DNA from: Burkholderiaceae bacterium
GTDB taxonomy: Bacteria; Pseudomonadota; Gammaproteobacteria; Burkholderiales; Burkholderiaceae_A
Direction of reading: 5' to 3'
Length of the DNA: 64,000 nucleotides
NCBI GenBank assembly: GCA_018882785.1
Contig: VERI01000005.1
Location: 26,435 to 90,434 of the forward strand
Shown: positions 44,273-55,623 of the stretch, piece after piece
Layout of the letters: the number at the start of each line of letters is the position of its first letter
Position numbering within the stretch: position 1 is the first letter of the stretch
The notes under the pieces: generated by a model
The model's database searches: none
Told to the model about the DNA's origin: nothing
Seen by the model: only the letters and a program-made list of their open reading frames with translations
Translations under genes and position numbers: made by a program

Positions 44273-45895
44273 ATGACTGCACCCGCCGCCCCCAAAGACA
44301 TCAAAGAACCCAAAGACCCCGGCGAACACCGGGAGCCTGCCCAATTTATCGCCAGCAATAAGCCGGTCGATCGGGCCACTGCCGACTGCGTCTGGGTCGG
44401 CATTTTTGCCACCGGCACCGGCGCGGTCGAGCTGTCGAACGCCGCCAAGGTCCTCGACAAAGTATCCAACGGGGCTGTGGCCCGGGCAATCAAAGCAGGC
44501 GATATCGATGGCAAGGCGGGCAATAACCTGCTGCTGCGGGACCTGACCGGCCTGCCCTCGCCCCGCGCATTGCTCGTCGGCCTGGGCAAGCGTGATGATC
44601 TGAACGAAAAGGTCTTCTGCGACGCCATCCGTGGCGCGATGAAATCGATTGCAGGCTCCAAAGGCATCAAACGCATCGCCTCATTTCTGACCGACGTTCC
44701 CGTTAAAGCAAAAAGCGGCGAACGCTCAGGCACATGGCGGGTAACTGCCCATGTCACCTGTGTACGTGAGGCCGGTTATCGCTTTGAGCGCTTTAAAACC
44801 AAAAAAGACGACAACGGCCAAGATGCCGGCGGCAAAGCAAAAGCGGCAAAACCGGCCGCCGAAGGCATCACCCATGTAGAGATGCTGCTGCCCGGCGATA
44901 TGCGGCCCACCGAGGCGCCGAAAGTCATTGAAGACGCGCAGGCCCTGGCCAATGGCCTGCAACTCACCAAGGATCTTGCCAACCTTCCCCCAAATATCTG
45001 CACGCCCACCTATCTTGCCAACCAGGCCAAGACGCTGGCACGAGAATTCAGACTCAAAATCGAAGTGCTGGACCGGGCTGCGATGGAAAAGCTTGGCATG
45101 GGCGCCCTGCTCGCCGTAGCGCAAGGATCTGCCCAGCCCCCGCAGTTCATCGTGGTTCAGCATTTGGGTGCAACGACGAAAGACGCTCCCCATGTATTGG
45201 TGGGCAAGGGCATCACCTTCGATACCGGCGGCATTTCTCTAAAGCCAGCCGCTGACATGGATGAGATGAAATACGACATGTCGGGCGCTGCGACCGTGCT
45301 GGGTGTCATGCGCGCAGTCGCTGAGATGGGACTAAAGCGCAACGTGATTGGCGTGATTCCCACTTGTGAAAATATGCCCAGTGGCACTGCCACTCGACCA
45401 GGTGACATTGTCACCTCGATGTCTGGTCAGACCGTTGAGATTCTGAACACCGATGCCGAGGGCAGGCTCATCCTGTGCGATGCGCTCACCTATGTCGAAA
45501 AATTCAAGCCCGCATCGGTCATCGATATCGCTACGCTGACCGGTGCCTGTGTCATCGCTTTGGGTGCCGTCAACTCGGGGCTCTTTAGTCCTGATGATCA
45601 GCTCGCCGATGCGCTGGTGAAAGCCGGCCAGGATGCGCTCGATCCTGCGTGGCGCATGCCGCTGCAAGAGGAATACCAAGAGCTCTTGAAGTCACCCTTT
45701 GCCGATATGGCCAACGTGGGCGGCAGAGCGGCCGGAAGCGTGACAGCCGCATGTTTTCTGTGGCGGTTTACCAAGGCCTATCGCTGGGCGCATTTGGATA
45801 TCGCGGGAACAGCCTGGAAATCTGGCGCCGCCAAAGGCGCAACCGGCCGGCCCGTATCGCTGCTGGTGGAGTTTCTGAAAAACGGCCTGGAGTAA
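44273..45895 (+). CDS. pepA: Leucyl (cytosol) aminopeptidase PepA
   Basis: A 540-residue M17 aminopeptidase with two-metal catalysis. The metal and catalytic segments are intact: LVGKGITFDTGGISLKPA, MKYDMSGAATVLG and the signature NTDAEGRLILCDAL. The N-terminal macro-like domain carries a lysine/alanine-rich insertion around residues 175-200 (GQDAGGKAKAAKPAAEG). In E. coli PepA also binds DNA for site-specific recombination and regulation. The start is ATG 44273, since the longer ORF has no family match. It leads the pepA-holC-valS operon. Confidence 0.94.
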   Translation: MTAPAAPKDIKEPKDPGEHREPAQFIASNKPVDRATADCVWVGIFATGTGAVELSNAAKVLDKVSNGAVARAIKAGDIDGKAGNNLLLRDLTGLPSPRALLVGLGKRDDLNEKVFCDAIRGAMKSIAGSKGIKRIASFLTDVPVKAKSGERSGTWRVTAHVTCVREAGYRFERFKTKKDDNGQDAGGKAKAAKPAAEGITHVEMLLPGDMRPTEAPKVIEDAQALANGLQLTKDLANLPPNICTPTYLANQAKTLAREFRLKIEVLDRAAMEKLGMGALLAVAQGSAQPPQFIVVQHLGATTKDAPHVLVGKGITFDTGGISLKPAADMDEMKYDMSGAATVLGVMRAVAEMGLKRNVIGVIPTCENMPSGTATRPGDIVTSMSGQTVEILNTDAEGRLILCDALTYVEKFKPASVIDIATLTGACVIALGAVNSGLFSPDDQLADALVKAGQDALDPAWRMPLQEEYQELLKSPFADMANVGGRAAGSVTAACFLWRFTKAYRWAHLDIAGTAWKSGAAKGATGRPVSLLVEFLKNGLE

Positions 45896-45913
45896 GGCGT
45901 ATGCGGCCAGGCC

Positions 45914-46354
45914 ATGACCTCGATTGATTTTCATTTCAATACGCCCAATCGTCTGGAATACGCCTGCCGGCTCACGCGCAAGATCCTGAACTCCGGCCAG
46001 GCGACCCTGGAGTCGCCGCTGCTCGTGTTCTGCGCCGATCGCAGCCGACTGGATCACTTCGATGACATGCTGTGGAGCCTGTGGCCTGATGAATTTATTC
46101 CACATGCGCACGTCTCCCTGCCCGAGGCACACGAATCACCCATTCTGCTGACTGACCAAGATATCAAACTGCATCAGCACACGGTGCTGCTCAATCTCGA
46201 CGACGCACCGCCGCCTTTTTTTACCCGATTTACACGACTGCTTGAGGTCGTCTCCACCGAAGAGAATGACCGTGCCAAGGCCCGCGAACGATTCGGTTTT
46301 TATCGGGACCGTGGCTACGCAATCAATAACTATGACCTCTCTAAAAAATCATGA
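45914..46354 (+). CDS. holC: DNA polymerase III chi subunit
   Basis: A 146-residue clamp-loader accessory protein. [22 protein letters not shown] opens the chi fold, [21 protein letters not shown] is the central conserved block, and [11 protein letters not shown] follows. Chi links the clamp loader to single-strand binding protein. It sits between pepA and valS, as in E. coli, and its stop overlaps the valS start (ATGA). Confidence 0.92.
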   Translation: MTSIDFHFNTPNRLEYACRLTRKILNSGQATLESPLLVFCADRSRLDHFDDMLWSLWPDEFIPHAHVSLPEAHESPILLTDQDIKLHQHTVLLNLDDAPPPFFTRFTRLLEVVSTEENDRAKARERFGFYRDRGYAINNYDLSKKS

Positions 46355-49290
46355 CCGAGCTGGCGAAATCGTTTGAACCTTCTGAGATTGAGCAACGCTG
46401 GGGGCCCGAGTGGGAATCCCGCGGCCTGTATCGCGCCGGTAACCGAGAGGCCAGTAGCGCATTCTCCATTCAGCTGCCCCCTCCCAATGTCACCGGCACC
46501 CTGCACATGGGCCACGCGTTTAATCAAACCCTGATGGATACGCTCACCCGCTGGCATCGCATGAAAGGGGATAACACCCTGTGGCTGCCCGGTACAGATC
46601 ATGCAGGTATTGCTACCCAGATCGTCGTCGAGCGGCAGCTCGATGCCAAAGGCATATCACGGCACGACCTGGGCCGCGACGATTTCATTAAGCGGGTCTG
46701 GGAGTGGAAAGAGCACTCGGGTTCCACCATTACTGGCCAAATGCGTCGACTGGCAGCAAGCTGCGACTGGGATCTCGAGTACTTCACCATGAATCCGCAG
46801 TGCTCAGAAGTCGTCAAAGAAGTCTTTGTGGCGCTCTTTGAGCAGGGGCTTATCTATCGCGGTAAGCGATTGGTCAATTGGGATCCGACGCTCCTCACTG
46901 CAGTCTCCGATCTCGAGGTCATTAGCGAGGAGGAAGATGGGTCGCTCTGGTCGATCCACTATCCGTTAAGCGATGGCAGCCAAGGCCTGATCGTCGCCAC
47001 CACGCGGCCGGAAACGATGCTGGGCGATGTGGCCGTCGCCGTCAATCCCGAGGACGAGCGCTATCGGCACCTGATCGGTAAAACGCTCAGACTGCCCCTG
47101 GTCGGCCGTGAGCTGCCCATCATCGCCGATGACTATGTCGATCCCGCCTTCGGCACGGGCTGCGTGAAGATCACTCCCGCCCATGACTTCAATGACTACG
47201 CGATGGGAGAGCGCCATGGCCTGGATAAAATCAGCATCCTTACGCTTGATGCGCGCATCAACGAAAATGCGCCCGCCCAATACCAAGGCCTCGATCGTTT
47301 CGAGGCCCGCAAAAAAATACTCTCCGATCTAGAGTCTCTCGGGCTCTTGGTGGAGACCAAGAAACACAAGCTGATGGTGCCCAGAGGCGATCGGACCAAT
47401 TCCATCATCGAGCCGATGCTCACCGATCAATGGTTTGTCGCGATGAGCAAGCCCGCCCCTGCGGGCACGTTTACGCCAGGCAAGAGCATTGCCCAGCGTG
47501 CGCTCGACGTGGTCGATTCGGGCGAAGTGAAATTTATTCCCGAAAACTGGACATCCACCTATCGCCACTGGCTGGACAATATTCAAGACTGGTGCATCTC
47601 CAGGCAACTGTGGTGGGGCCACCAGATTCCCGCCTGGTACAAGGCCGATACAAATGGACAGCCCATTCATGATGGCGCCGTCTTTGTTGCCCGCACCGAA
47701 GCTGAGGCACAACAGAAGGCAAAGCAGGCCGGATGGGATGGTCCGCTGATACGCGACGCAGATGTGCTGGACACCTGGTTCTCATCCGCACTCGTACCCT
47801 TCTCAACACTTGTAGATCCGAAACAGGTCTGGAATCGCAGCACCAACACTCCGAATATTCGCCCCGAGCTCGAACAGTTTCTGCCCTCCAGCGTGCTGGT
47901 CACCGGCTTTGACATCATATTTTTCTGGGTCGCACGTATGGTCATGATGACCTGCCACTTCACTGGCAAGGTGCCCTTTCATCATGTCTATGTCCATGCC
48001 CTGGTTCGTGATGCTGAAGGCCAAAAGATGAGCAAATCGAAGGGCAATACCCTAGACCCGATTGATTTGATCGATGGCATTGATCTGGAGACCCTGGCCG
48101 GTAAACGCACCAGCGGACTGATGAACCCGAAGCAGGCCGCACAGATCGAGAAAAAAACCCGCGCCGAATATCCGAAAGGAATCGCTGCATTCGGCACCGA
48201 CGCCCTGCGCTTTACCTTTGCCAGCCTGGCCACGCCCGGCCGCAATATTAATTTTGATCTCAGCCGTTGCGAGGGCTACCGTAATTTCTGTAACAAGCTA
48301 TGGAATGCGACACGCTTTGTGTTGATGAACTGCGAAGGCCAGGACAACGGCCTGGAAGTCTGCGCCGGTGACTGCGGGCCCGAGGGGATACTGAATTTCA
48401 CCTTCGTCGATCGGTGGATCGTCTCTCAACTGCAACGGACAGAGGCAGCCGTTGAACAACATCTGAATGATTACCGCTTTGACTTGGCCGCACGCGAGCT
48501 CTATGAGTTTGTCTGGAATGAATTCTGCGACTGGTACCTTGAGCTTGCCAAAGTCCAGATGGCCACAAGCCGCCCGAACGCACAAAAAGCAGCCCGTAGA
48601 ACACTGCTCCGCGTGCTTGAGGCAACGCTGCGTCTCGCCCACCCGATCATTCCTTTTATTACCGAAGAACTCTGGCAGACCGTGGCCAAGACCGCGAAGC
48701 GGTCCCTCAAGCTCGAGGCAGGCGAATTCGACTCTATCGTGACAGCCGCCTATCCCAAGGCTGAAATGAACAAGAGCGATGCGCTGGCCGAAGCACGTGT
48801 GCAGCAGCTCAAAGAAATGATTGGTGCGATTCGGGCACTCCGATCGGAGATGGGCCTTTCACCGGCGGAAAAAGTGCCCCTGCGGATCAGCCTGGAGAAT
48901 ATCCAGGCACTGAATAGCCAGACCAAACTGGATCTGCGGCTAGACAGCCTAGAGCGACAGCAGATTGCCGCTAGCCTGAAGGGCCTGGCCAAGCTGAGCG
49001 AGGTCAGCTTTGAGAAATCCCTGGGTGAAGAGGCGAAACGCTCACCCGTGCAGCTCGTGGGCGACCTGAAGCTCATGCTGGTGGTAGCGGTGGATGTCGA
49101 GGCAGAGCGGGCCCGGCTTTCGAAAGAGGTGGCCCGTCTTGAGGGTGAAATCAGCAAGGCCAAGGCAAAGCTCACCAATGAAAGTTTCGTTGCCCGCGCG
49201 CCTGCTGCGGTAGTCGAGCAAGAGAAGGCGCGCCTTGCCACGTTTGAGACATCGCTTGCGCGCGTGCGCGAGCAGCTCAGCGCCCTGTAA
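46351..49290 (+). CDS. valS: Valyl-tRNA synthetase
   Basis: A 979-residue class I synthetase. The HIGH motif lies in [13 protein letters not shown] and the KMSKS motif in [15 protein letters not shown] long editing (CP1) domain with [16 protein letters not shown] removes mischarged threonine. The C-terminal coiled coil (about residues 905-979, rich in E/K/A/R with SKAKAKL) contacts the tRNA. Length slightly exceeds E. coli ValS. It is the last gene of the operon and is followed by unusual tandem repeats. Confidence 0.96.
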   Translation: MTELAKSFEPSEIEQRWGPEWESRGLYRAGNREASSAFSIQLPPPNVTGTLHMGHAFNQTLMDTLTRWHRMKGDNTLWLPGTDHAGIATQIVVERQLDAKGISRHDLGRDDFIKRVWEWKEHSGSTITGQMRRLAASCDWDLEYFTMNPQCSEVVKEVFVALFEQGLIYRGKRLVNWDPTLLTAVSDLEVISEEEDGSLWSIHYPLSDGSQGLIVATTRPETMLGDVAVAVNPEDERYRHLIGKTLRLPLVGRELPIIADDYVDPAFGTGCVKITPAHDFNDYAMGERHGLDKISILTLDARINENAPAQYQGLDRFEARKKILSDLESLGLLVETKKHKLMVPRGDRTNSIIEPMLTDQWFVAMSKPAPAGTFTPGKSIAQRALDVVDSGEVKFIPENWTSTYRHWLDNIQDWCISRQLWWGHQIPAWYKADTNGQPIHDGAVFVARTEAEAQQKAKQAGWDGPLIRDADVLDTWFSSALVPFSTLVDPKQVWNRSTNTPNIRPELEQFLPSSVLVTGFDIIFFWVARMVMMTCHFTGKVPFHHVYVHALVRDAEGQKMSKSKGNTLDPIDLIDGIDLETLAGKRTSGLMNPKQAAQIEKKTRAEYPKGIAAFGTDALRFTFASLATPGRNINFDLSRCEGYRNFCNKLWNATRFVLMNCEGQDNGLEVCAGDCGPEGILNFTFVDRWIVSQLQRTEAAVEQHLNDYRFDLAARELYEFVWNEFCDWYLELAKVQMATSRPNAQKAARRTLLRVLEATLRLAHPIIPFITEELWQTVAKTAKRSLKLEAGEFDSIVTAAYPKAEMNKSDALAEARVQQLKEMIGAIRALRSEMGLSPAEKVPLRISLENIQALNSQTKLDLRLDSLERQQIAASLKGLAKLSEVSFEKSLGEEAKRSPVQLVGDLKLMLVVAVDVEAERARLSKEVARLEGEISKAKAKLTNESFVARAPAAVVEQEKARLATFETSLARVREQLSAL

Positions 49291-49315
49291 TCTTTCGATC
49301 GATATTTTTGGAGAC

Positions 49316-49487
49316 GATGCGTTTCACTCGAGCAGCATCAGAGCCGACGGTTTTTTGGTGAGTATCGATCGAGGGAGAGGATGCGTTTCACTTGAGGAGC
49401 GTCGGAGCCGATGATTTTTTGGTGAGTATCGATCGAAGGAGAGGATGCGTTTCACTTGAGGAGCGTCGGAGCCGATGATTTTTTCGG
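49316..49487. repeat. Three-copy 64-bp tandem repeat after valS
   Basis: The 338-base space 49291-49628 holds no gene. GATGCGTTTCAC recurs at 49316, 49380 and 49444, exactly 64 bases apart. Copies 2 and 3 are nearly identical for their first 44 bases; copy 1 is diverged. Each copy carries a GAGCCGA-type segment, then six T, and copies 1-2 continue GGTGAGTATCGATCGA. Copy 3 breaks off into CGGCGACCGCGACGAGAG. The rest of the gap is the inverted repeat and terminator listed separately. Confidence 0.85.
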
Positions 49488-49518
49488 CGACCGCGACGAG
49501 AGGAAACGCATCCTCTCG
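49439..49518. repeat. Inverted repeat with alternative hairpins
   Basis: GAGAGGATGCGTTTC (49439-49453) is perfectly complementary to GAAACGCATCCTCTC (49503-49517). The same left arm also occurs in repeat copy 2 (49375-49389). The right arm can instead fold locally: CGAGAGGA (49497-49504) with TCCTCTCG (49511-49518) around a 6-base loop. The three pairings are mutually exclusive. Confidence 0.8.
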
Positions 49519-49545
49519 TATAACCTCTAAACAAACCCATCACCA

Positions 49546-49576
49546 CAAAAGAAAAAGGCGCCAAATACTTGGCGCC
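49546..49576 (-). terminator. Rho-independent terminator after tusA
   Basis: On the minus strand GGCGCCAA/TTGGCGCC (arms 49576-49569 and 49564-49557) form an 8-bp stem with a 4-base loop. It is followed by TTTTTCTTTT, the complement of the A-rich 49547-49556. It ends the alaS-tusA transcript. Confidence 0.88.
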
Positions 49577-49628
49577 CAAACGATCGTCACTCCCTCAAAT
49601 GACGATCCCTCCTCCTCACGCAGCGAGT

Positions 49629-49892
49629 CTACCCTTTTCTGCGTATGAGAAAACTAAATTCCCCTGCAGACTCAGTGCTTTCCATAAGTTGATGACCCGT
49701 ATGTCGGCAGAAGTATTCGAAATCCCGCACTGCACCAGAGTCTGTCGCAAGTACTCGCAGTAACGACCCCGCAGTCATTTCATTGAGTGCCTTCTTCGCT
49801 TTCAGAATTGGCATCGGACAGCTAAGCCCGCGCGTATCGAGAAGTCTCTCCGCTGCCGCTTCTGTAGAAGCACTCGAATCACTGCTCATCAA
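49629..49892 (-). CDS. tusA: TusA-family sulfur carrier protein
   Basis: An 87-residue SirA/TusA-like protein. The sulfur-carrying Cys lies in the family motif LSCPMPILKAKKAL, and the second half (FEYFCRHTGHQLME) matches the usual beta-alpha-beta layout. TusA passes persulfide sulfur for tRNA thiolation and molybdenum cofactor assembly; some paralogues have other roles. Either of two adjacent ATGs can start it. It follows alaS by ten bases and ends before a strong terminator. Confidence 0.85.
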   Translation of the reverse strand: MMSSDSSASTEAAAERLLDTRGLSCPMPILKAKKALNEMTAGSLLRVLATDSGAVRDFEYFCRHTGHQLMESTESAGEFSFLIRRKG

Positions 49893-49902
49893 TCGTCCCT
49901 GA

Positions 49903-52521
49903 TCAGCTCAGCTTTGATTGGACAAAGGCGGCAACGCTCTCTAGCGCCTTGGGAAGTCCCGAGGGATCCGTGCCGCCAGCCTGGGCCATGTCGGGCCGAC
50001 CACCACCCTTACCGCCCACCTGCACCGCAACATGATTCACTAGTTCGCCCGCCTTCACCTTTCCGGTGAGGTCGGCGGTTACCCCCGCAATCAGCGTGAC
50101 CTTACCGCCATCCACACTGGCCAGCACGATCGCCGCAGACTTCAGCGTGTTTTTCAACTGATCCATCGTGCCACGCAGCGAGGCAACATCGGCGCCATCA
50201 ATACTGACGGCCAACACCTTCGCGCCCGCAATGTCCTGGGCCTGGGCTGCCAGGTCACTGCCCGCTGAAGACGCGAGCTTGGACTTCAATCGGGCGATCT
50301 CTTTCTCCATCGCCTTCACGTTGTCCATGATCTGGGCAAGCCGCGCCGGCAGCTCGTTTACCGGCGACTTAATCACTGCGGCCGCCTGGGTCATGCGCAT
50401 CTCGAGAGACTGCAGAAGGCCGAGGGCGTTTTCACCGGTAACTGCCTCAATCCTGCGAATTCCGGCAGCGACACCCGATTCAGAGACGACTTTGAATAGC
50501 CCAATGTCTCCAGTGCGGCTCACATGGGTGCCACCGCAGAGCTCACACGACGATCCAATATCCAGCACGCGCACCTGATCGCCATATTTTTCGCCAAACA
50601 GGGCCATGGCACCGTGGGCGATCGCATCATCAAATGTCATGACCTGGGCCTTGGTCGCCTGATTGGCCAGGATCTCGCTATTCACAATCTCTTCGATCCG
50701 ACGAATCTCTTCATCGGTCACTGGCTGGTTGTGTGAGAAATCGAAACGGGTCTTCTCAGCATCCACCAGAGAGCCCTTCTGCTGAACGTGGCTGCCGAGC
50801 ACCTCCCGCAGGGCCTTATGCAGCAAATGGGTTGCAGAGTGATTGCGCACCGTGTGGCCACGACGTTCCATATCGACCTCGGCCACAATTTGGTCACCCA
50901 CCTGAAGGGTGCCGGTCAGCACCACGCCATGATGGCCAAACACCTCCGCGGAAATTTTCTGCGTGTCTTCTACTGAAAATGCAACATTTTCTCCACGCAA
51001 TGCACCTGCATCACCGACCTGACCACCAGACTCTGCATAAAAGGGTGTCACATCCAACACGATAACCGCCTGATCGCCCGATGAAACTGACTTCACACTC
51101 ACACCGTCTTTGTAGATCGCCGTGATCTTGGCGCTATCTTGCAGCCGCTCGTATCCGACAAACTGGGTGGCCACACCGGAATATTCGAGCACCTCGGCAG
51201 CCTTGAACTTTCCCGCTGCCCTGGCCTGCTCGCGCTGCCGCGCCATTGCCGCCTCAAAACCAGCCTCGTCAACCTCTACCTCGCGCTCGCGACATACATC
51301 CGCGGTCAGATCGAGCGGAAAACCAAAGGTGTCGTACAAGGTAAATGCGGTCTGGCCATCGAGTCGGCCACCCTTAGACAGGCCCGCAAGCGCGGCATTC
51401 AGAATGCCCATGCCTTTTTCCAGGGTCTCGCCAAATCGCTCCTCTTCTTGCTTGAGCGTGGCCGCAACACGATCACCCGCCTTCGCCAACTCGGGATAAG
51501 CCACACCCATTTCTTTGACGAGGTCGTCAACCAGCTTGTAGAAAAACGGCTGCGACTGGCCAAGCTTGTGGCCATGCCGCAATGCCCTGCGGACAATCCG
51601 ACGCAGTACATAACCGCGGCCTTCATTGCCCGGAATCACACCATCCACAATCAAGAAACTACAGGCCCGGATATGGTCTGCAATCACGCGCAACGATGGG
51701 TTCTCTAGCTGCTTGCAGCCTGTCTCGCGGGCGGTCGCTTTGATGAGATTCTGAAACAGATCGATCTCGTAGTTACTGTGCACATGCTGCAGCACTGCCG
51801 CGATTCGCTCTAGCCCCATACCCGTATCAACGCAGGGCTTGGGCAGCGGGGTCATCTTGCCGGACTCATCGCGCTCGAACTGCATAAAGACCAGATTCCA
51901 GATCTCGATGTAACGGTCACCATCCGCATCGGGGCTTCCCGGCGGGCCACCCCAGACCGCAGGCCCATGGTCATAAAAGATCTCACTGCAAGGGCCGCAG
52001 GGGCCAGTGTCGGCCATTTGCCAGAAGTTATCGCTGGCATAGCGGGCGCCCTTGTTATCGCCAATTCGAACGATCCGCTCTTTCGGGACTTTGATTTCAT
52101 TGGCCCAGATATCAAACGCCTCGTCATCTTCTTGATACACCGTGACCCAGAGACGATCGGCTGGCAGCTTGTAGACCTGGGTCAGCAGTTCCCAGGCAAA
52201 CTGAATCGCATCACGCTTAAAGTAGTCGCCAAAAGAGAAGTTGCCCAGCATCTCGAAAAACGTATGGTGACGGGCGGTGTAGCCCACATTCTCGAGGTCG
52301 TTATGTTTGCCACCCGCCCGCACGCTGCGCTGCGATGACGTGGCCCGTTTGTAAGGCCGCTGCTCTCGCCCAAGAAAAACATCCTTGAACTGCACCATCC
52401 CGCTATTGGTAAAGAGCAAGGTGGGATCGTTGGCCGGGACCAAAGGGCTGGAGGGCACAATGGTGTGCCCCTTGGACTCGAAGTACCGCAGGAACTTCTC
52501 TCGAATTTCTGATGCGTTCAT
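49903..52521 (-). CDS. alaS: Alanyl-tRNA synthetase
   Basis: An 872-residue class II synthetase. The N-terminal aminoacylation domain begins with [22 protein letters not shown] trimmed motifs and continues with [23 protein letters not shown]. The editing site is [14 protein letters not shown] and [14 protein letters not shown], whose His and Cys bind zinc to remove misacylated serine or glycine. The C-Ala domain with a Gly-rich [15 protein letters not shown] ends the protein. All parts are intact and the length is standard. It is transcribed away from tctB. Confidence 0.96.
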   Translation of the reverse strand: MNASEIREKFLRYFESKGHTIVPSSPLVPANDPTLLFTNSGMVQFKDVFLGREQRPYKRATSSQRSVRAGGKHNDLENVGYTARHHTFFEMLGNFSFGDYFKRDAIQFAWELLTQVYKLPADRLWVTVYQEDDEAFDIWANEIKVPKERIVRIGDNKGARYASDNFWQMADTGPCGPCSEIFYDHGPAVWGGPPGSPDADGDRYIEIWNLVFMQFERDESGKMTPLPKPCVDTGMGLERIAAVLQHVHSNYEIDLFQNLIKATARETGCKQLENPSLRVIADHIRACSFLIVDGVIPGNEGRGYVLRRIVRRALRHGHKLGQSQPFFYKLVDDLVKEMGVAYPELAKAGDRVAATLKQEEERFGETLEKGMGILNAALAGLSKGGRLDGQTAFTLYDTFGFPLDLTADVCREREVEVDEAGFEAAMARQREQARAAGKFKAAEVLEYSGVATQFVGYERLQDSAKITAIYKDGVSVKSVSSGDQAVIVLDVTPFYAESGGQVGDAGALRGENVAFSVEDTQKISAEVFGHHGVVLTGTLQVGDQIVAEVDMERRGHTVRNHSATHLLHKALREVLGSHVQQKGSLVDAEKTRFDFSHNQPVTDEEIRRIEEIVNSEILANQATKAQVMTFDDAIAHGAMALFGEKYGDQVRVLDIGSSCELCGGTHVSRTGDIGLFKVVSESGVAAGIRRIEAVTGENALGLLQSLEMRMTQAAAVIKSPVNELPARLAQIMDNVKAMEKEIARLKSKLASSAGSDLAAQAQDIAGAKVLAVSIDGADVASLRGTMDQLKNTLKSAAIVLASVDGGKVTLIAGVTADLTGKVKAGELVNHVAVQVGGKGGGRPDMAQAGGTDPSGLPKALESVAAFVQSKLS

Positions 52522-52717
52522 GGCTTGGGCAACACGTTGGTTTGAGGCCTCGCCTGGGGGTGCGGACTTCCATCCCGCCTGGCATTGCCGAAACCCTCTA
52601 GTTTAGACCCTCCGCCCAGGCCCACCGGGCCGGGCTGGGCGGGCCCTGGGCGCCAATGACCCCGAGGTTTACCGGGGTGGGGGACTGTGAAAGAATTCGT
52701 TCTGCTCAGGAGGCGAA
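52522..52717. other. Divergent alaS/tctB intergenic region
   Basis: A 196-base spacer between divergent genes. It is G/C-rich and contains a hairpin-like segment of CCCCG and CGGGG arms around 52658-52677, shortly before the tctB ribosome site AGGAGG. I see no promoter good enough to name and no ORF with support. Confidence 0.4.
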
Positions 52718-53179
52718 ATGAAAATTCAAAACCGACGCGACTTCAACGCCGGCCTCATGTTTCTCGGGATTGGCCTGTTTTTCGGCGTTTACTCCATGGA
52801 TTACTCCCTTGGCACCGCAACCCGCATGGGGCCGGGCTACTTCCCCCTCATGCTCGCCGTCATCATGGGCGTACTTGGCCTGATCGTTCTGGTCATGTCG
52901 TTTGTGCCCGCCGATGCCCAGGAGCCCCCGGGGCCCACTGACTGGCGAGGTGTTGGCCTGATTTTGCTAAGCGTCCTGCTGTTCGGACTCCTGCTGCCCT
53001 TCACAGGGTTTCTCATCGCCGTACTCGCACTGGTCTTTCTCGCAGCTGTCGCCAGCGCCGAATCCAATATGAAGGAGACCGCTCTGCTGGCCATTGGCCT
53101 TCTCATCATGGGAGTCGGCGTGTTCGGCTATGGGCTCGAACTCCAGTTCCCAGTCCTGCCACCGATCTTTACCCGCTAA
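52718..53179 (+). CDS. tctB: Tripartite tricarboxylate transporter small subunit TctB
   Basis: A 153-residue membrane protein with four hydrophobic helices. The early GTATRMGPGYFPLMLA is the TctB hallmark. It is the small membrane subunit of a TctABC secondary transporter that imports organic acids with a periplasmic receptor. AGGAGGCG precedes the ATG. tctA follows after 47 bases. The receptor gene is not adjacent but lies 5 kb downstream at 58232. Confidence 0.9.
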   Translation: MKIQNRRDFNAGLMFLGIGLFFGVYSMDYSLGTATRMGPGYFPLMLAVIMGVLGLIVLVMSFVPADAQEPPGPTDWRGVGLILLSVLLFGLLLPFTGFLIAVLALVFLAAVASAESNMKETALLAIGLLIMGVGVFGYGLELQFPVLPPIFTR

Positions 53180-53226
53180 GAAGCCTTTCCCGGCCCTGGG
53201 CCCACCATTATTGAACTGAGATTGCC

Positions 53227-54738
53227 ATGGACTTACTTGCCAACCTAGCACTCGGCGCTGCGACCGCCTTCACTTTAGACAACCTGTTTTACTGCTTTAT
53301 CGGTGTGCTGCTCGGCACACTGATCGGCGTACTTCCAGGAATCGGTCCTCTCGCAACGATCGCGATGCTGCTGCCCATCACCTACAAGATGGCTGACCCC
53401 TCCACCGCGTTGATCATGCTGGCAGGCATCTACTACGGATCACAGTACGGCGGTTCCACCACCGCAATTCTGGTCAATCTACCGGGTGAATCCGCCTCCG
53501 TGGTGACCACGCTGGATGGCTATCAAATGGCCCGCAGGGGCCGTGCGGGCGTGGCGCTGGCCACAGCCGCGTTGGCGTCATTTTTTGCTGGAACGGTTGC
53601 AACATTTTTGATCGCGGCATTTGCCCCACCGCTTGCCGAAGTCGCCTTTAAGTTTGGCCCTGCGGAATATTTTTCATTGATGGTCCTGGGCCTGATTGCT
53701 GCCGTGGTGCTTGCCCATGGCTCAATCATCAAGGCCCTGGGCATGGTGGTTCTTGGTCTGCTGTTGGGAATGATCGGCACGGATGTGAACTCGGGCACCG
53801 CGCGATTCACACTCGGCATCCCTGAGCTGTCCGACGGTATCGAGTTTGCTGTGATTGCCATGGGCATGTTTGGATTTGCCGAGATCATCTATAACCTGAA
53901 GCAGACCGAGGCACGTGACTTATTAAAAGAAAAAGTCACCAACTACATGCCGAATAAAGAAGATTGGCGGCGTGGCGGCCCTGCCGCGATCCGCGGTACC
54001 GCACTCGGCTCTCTGTTGGGAATTCTGCCGGGCGGCGGCGCGATTCTCTCGTCTTTTTCCTCCTATGCCATCGAGAAAAAGATTTCCAAACGGCCCGATC
54101 AATTCGGTAAAGGCGCAATCGAAGGCGTTGCCGGACCCGAGGCTGCTAATAATGCAGGGGCGCAGACGTCGTTTATTCCGATGCTGACCCTGGGCATTCC
54201 AACCACGCCCGTCATGGCCCTGATGATCGCGGCGATGATGATTCACAACATTCAGCCTGGCCCCCAGGTGATGACCAGCAATCCGACTCTGTTCTGGGGG
54301 CTGATTGTCTCCATGTGGGTGGGCAATCTGCTCCTGGTAATTCTCAATCTGCCGCTGATCGGACTGTGGATCAAACTCTTACAGGTACCGTATCGCTTCC
54401 TCTACCCCGCCATTCTGTTGTTCTGCTGTATCGGCGCCTATAGCCTGAACAACAATGTCTGGGATGTCCTGATGACGATTCCGTTTGCCATCATGGGCTA
54501 CTACTTTAAGAAGTGGCATTGCGAGCCTGCACCGCTGCTGATGGGATTCATTCTGGGTGAACTCATGGAGGAATATCTCCGTCGTGCGCTCACCATCTCA
54601 CGTGGCAACTGGAGTGTATTTATCGATCGCCCCCTGTCGGCTGCGCTCTTGGCAACCGCGGTGCTGCTGCTGATCATCGTGGCACTGCCGTTTATCCGTA
54701 AGAAACGCGACGAAGCCTTCTCCGGCGAGGACGACTGA
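53227..54738 (+). CDS. tctA: Tripartite tricarboxylate transporter large subunit TctA
   Basis: A 503-residue polytopic membrane protein with about twelve helices. Conserved motifs include [39 protein letters not shown] and, in the second half, [20 protein letters not shown]. The repeated G-PG-G loops form the substrate path. It takes up carboxylates driven by the ion gradient after delivery by a Bug receptor. The substrate is unknown; the catabolic genes downstream suggest a hydroxy or sugar acid. It overlaps the next gene by one base (TGATG). Confidence 0.93.
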   Translation: MDLLANLALGAATAFTLDNLFYCFIGVLLGTLIGVLPGIGPLATIAMLLPITYKMADPSTALIMLAGIYYGSQYGGSTTAILVNLPGESASVVTTLDGYQMARRGRAGVALATAALASFFAGTVATFLIAAFAPPLAEVAFKFGPAEYFSLMVLGLIAAVVLAHGSIIKALGMVVLGLLLGMIGTDVNSGTARFTLGIPELSDGIEFAVIAMGMFGFAEIIYNLKQTEARDLLKEKVTNYMPNKEDWRRGGPAAIRGTALGSLLGILPGGGAILSSFSSYAIEKKISKRPDQFGKGAIEGVAGPEAANNAGAQTSFIPMLTLGIPTTPVMALMIAAMMIHNIQPGPQVMTSNPTLFWGLIVSMWVGNLLLVILNLPLIGLWIKLLQVPYRFLYPAILLFCCIGAYSLNNNVWDVLMTIPFAIMGYYFKKWHCEPAPLLMGFILGELMEEYLRRALTISRGNWSVFIDRPLSAALLATAVLLLIIVALPFIRKKRDEAFSGEDD

Positions 54739-55619
54739 TGTCGCAGCCTGTAAAGGTTGCCTTTCTCGGACTAGGTGTAATGGGTGGCCCCATGGCGGGC
54801 CACCTGGCCAAGGCGGGCCACCAGGTCACTGTCTATAACCGCACACGATCCAAAGCGGTCCAGTGGCAGTCCGAACACAAAGGACTTCATGTTGCAGTAG
54901 CCGAGACACCGGCAGCTGCTGCCCAGCAGGCAGACATTATTTTTTCCTGTGTCGGCAATGACCAGGACCTGCGCGACATCACCACCGGGAGCAATGGCGC
55001 CTTTCACGCGATGGCCAAAGGCAGCCTGTTTGTCGATCACACCACCGCCTCTGCCGAGGTTGCCCGTGAACTCGGTGCTCAGGCCTTATCAATGGGGATC
55101 GGATTTCTCGATGCGCCCGTCTCCGGCGGTCAGGCCGGTGCGATCAATGGCGCACTCACCGTCATGGTGGGCGGTACGCAGAATGATTTTGATCGGGTAA
55201 AACCGGTGGCGATGGCCTACTCGCGGGCCTTTACCCGGGTCGGGGATCACGGCAGCGGCCAGCTCGCAAAAATGGTCAATCAGATCTGTGTAGCAGGACT
55301 GCTGCAAGGCCTATCCGAGGGCATCGCATTCGGCCAAAAGGCAGGGCTCGATATGAAACTTGTGCTCGATATCATCAGCAAAGGAGCAGCCCAGTCATGG
55401 CAGATGGAAAATCGTGGCCAGACTATGGTGGACGACCGTTTTGATTTTGGTTTTGCCGTCGACTGGATGCGCAAAGATCTTGGCCTGTGCCTACAAGAGG
55501 CGAAGAAAAATGGCGCCGTGCTGCCAGCGACCGCCCTGATCGATCAGTTCTACGGCGACATCCAACGCATGGGCGGTCAACGATGGGATACTTCGAGCCT
55601 GATCAAACGACTCCGATGA
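54738..55619 (+). CDS. 3-hydroxyisobutyrate-dehydrogenase-family reductase
   Basis: A 293-residue NAD(P)-dependent beta-hydroxyacid dehydrogenase. The Rossmann motif FLGLGVMGGPMAGHL, the substrate loop DAPVSGGQAGAINGAL and the catalytic lysine in GSGQLAKMVNQI are all present. Relatives include tartronate semialdehyde reductase and 3-hydroxyisobutyrate dehydrogenase. The link to tctBA suggests it acts on an imported acid or its breakdown product. The exact substrate cannot be read from the motifs. Confidence 0.88.
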   Translation: MSQPVKVAFLGLGVMGGPMAGHLAKAGHQVTVYNRTRSKAVQWQSEHKGLHVAVAETPAAAAQQADIIFSCVGNDQDLRDITTGSNGAFHAMAKGSLFVDHTTASAEVARELGAQALSMGIGFLDAPVSGGQAGAINGALTVMVGGTQNDFDRVKPVAMAYSRAFTRVGDHGSGQLAKMVNQICVAGLLQGLSEGIAFGQKAGLDMKLVLDIISKGAAQSWQMENRGQTMVDDRFDFGFAVDWMRKDLGLCLQEAKKNGAVLPATALIDQFYGDIQRMGGQRWDTSSLIKRLR

Positions 55620-55623
55620 CCGC

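Noticed and set aside
49316..49487. Tandem repeats considered as a CRISPR array
   Set aside because: The repeats are directly joined with a 64-base period, have no unique spacers between short repeats, and no cas genes are nearby.
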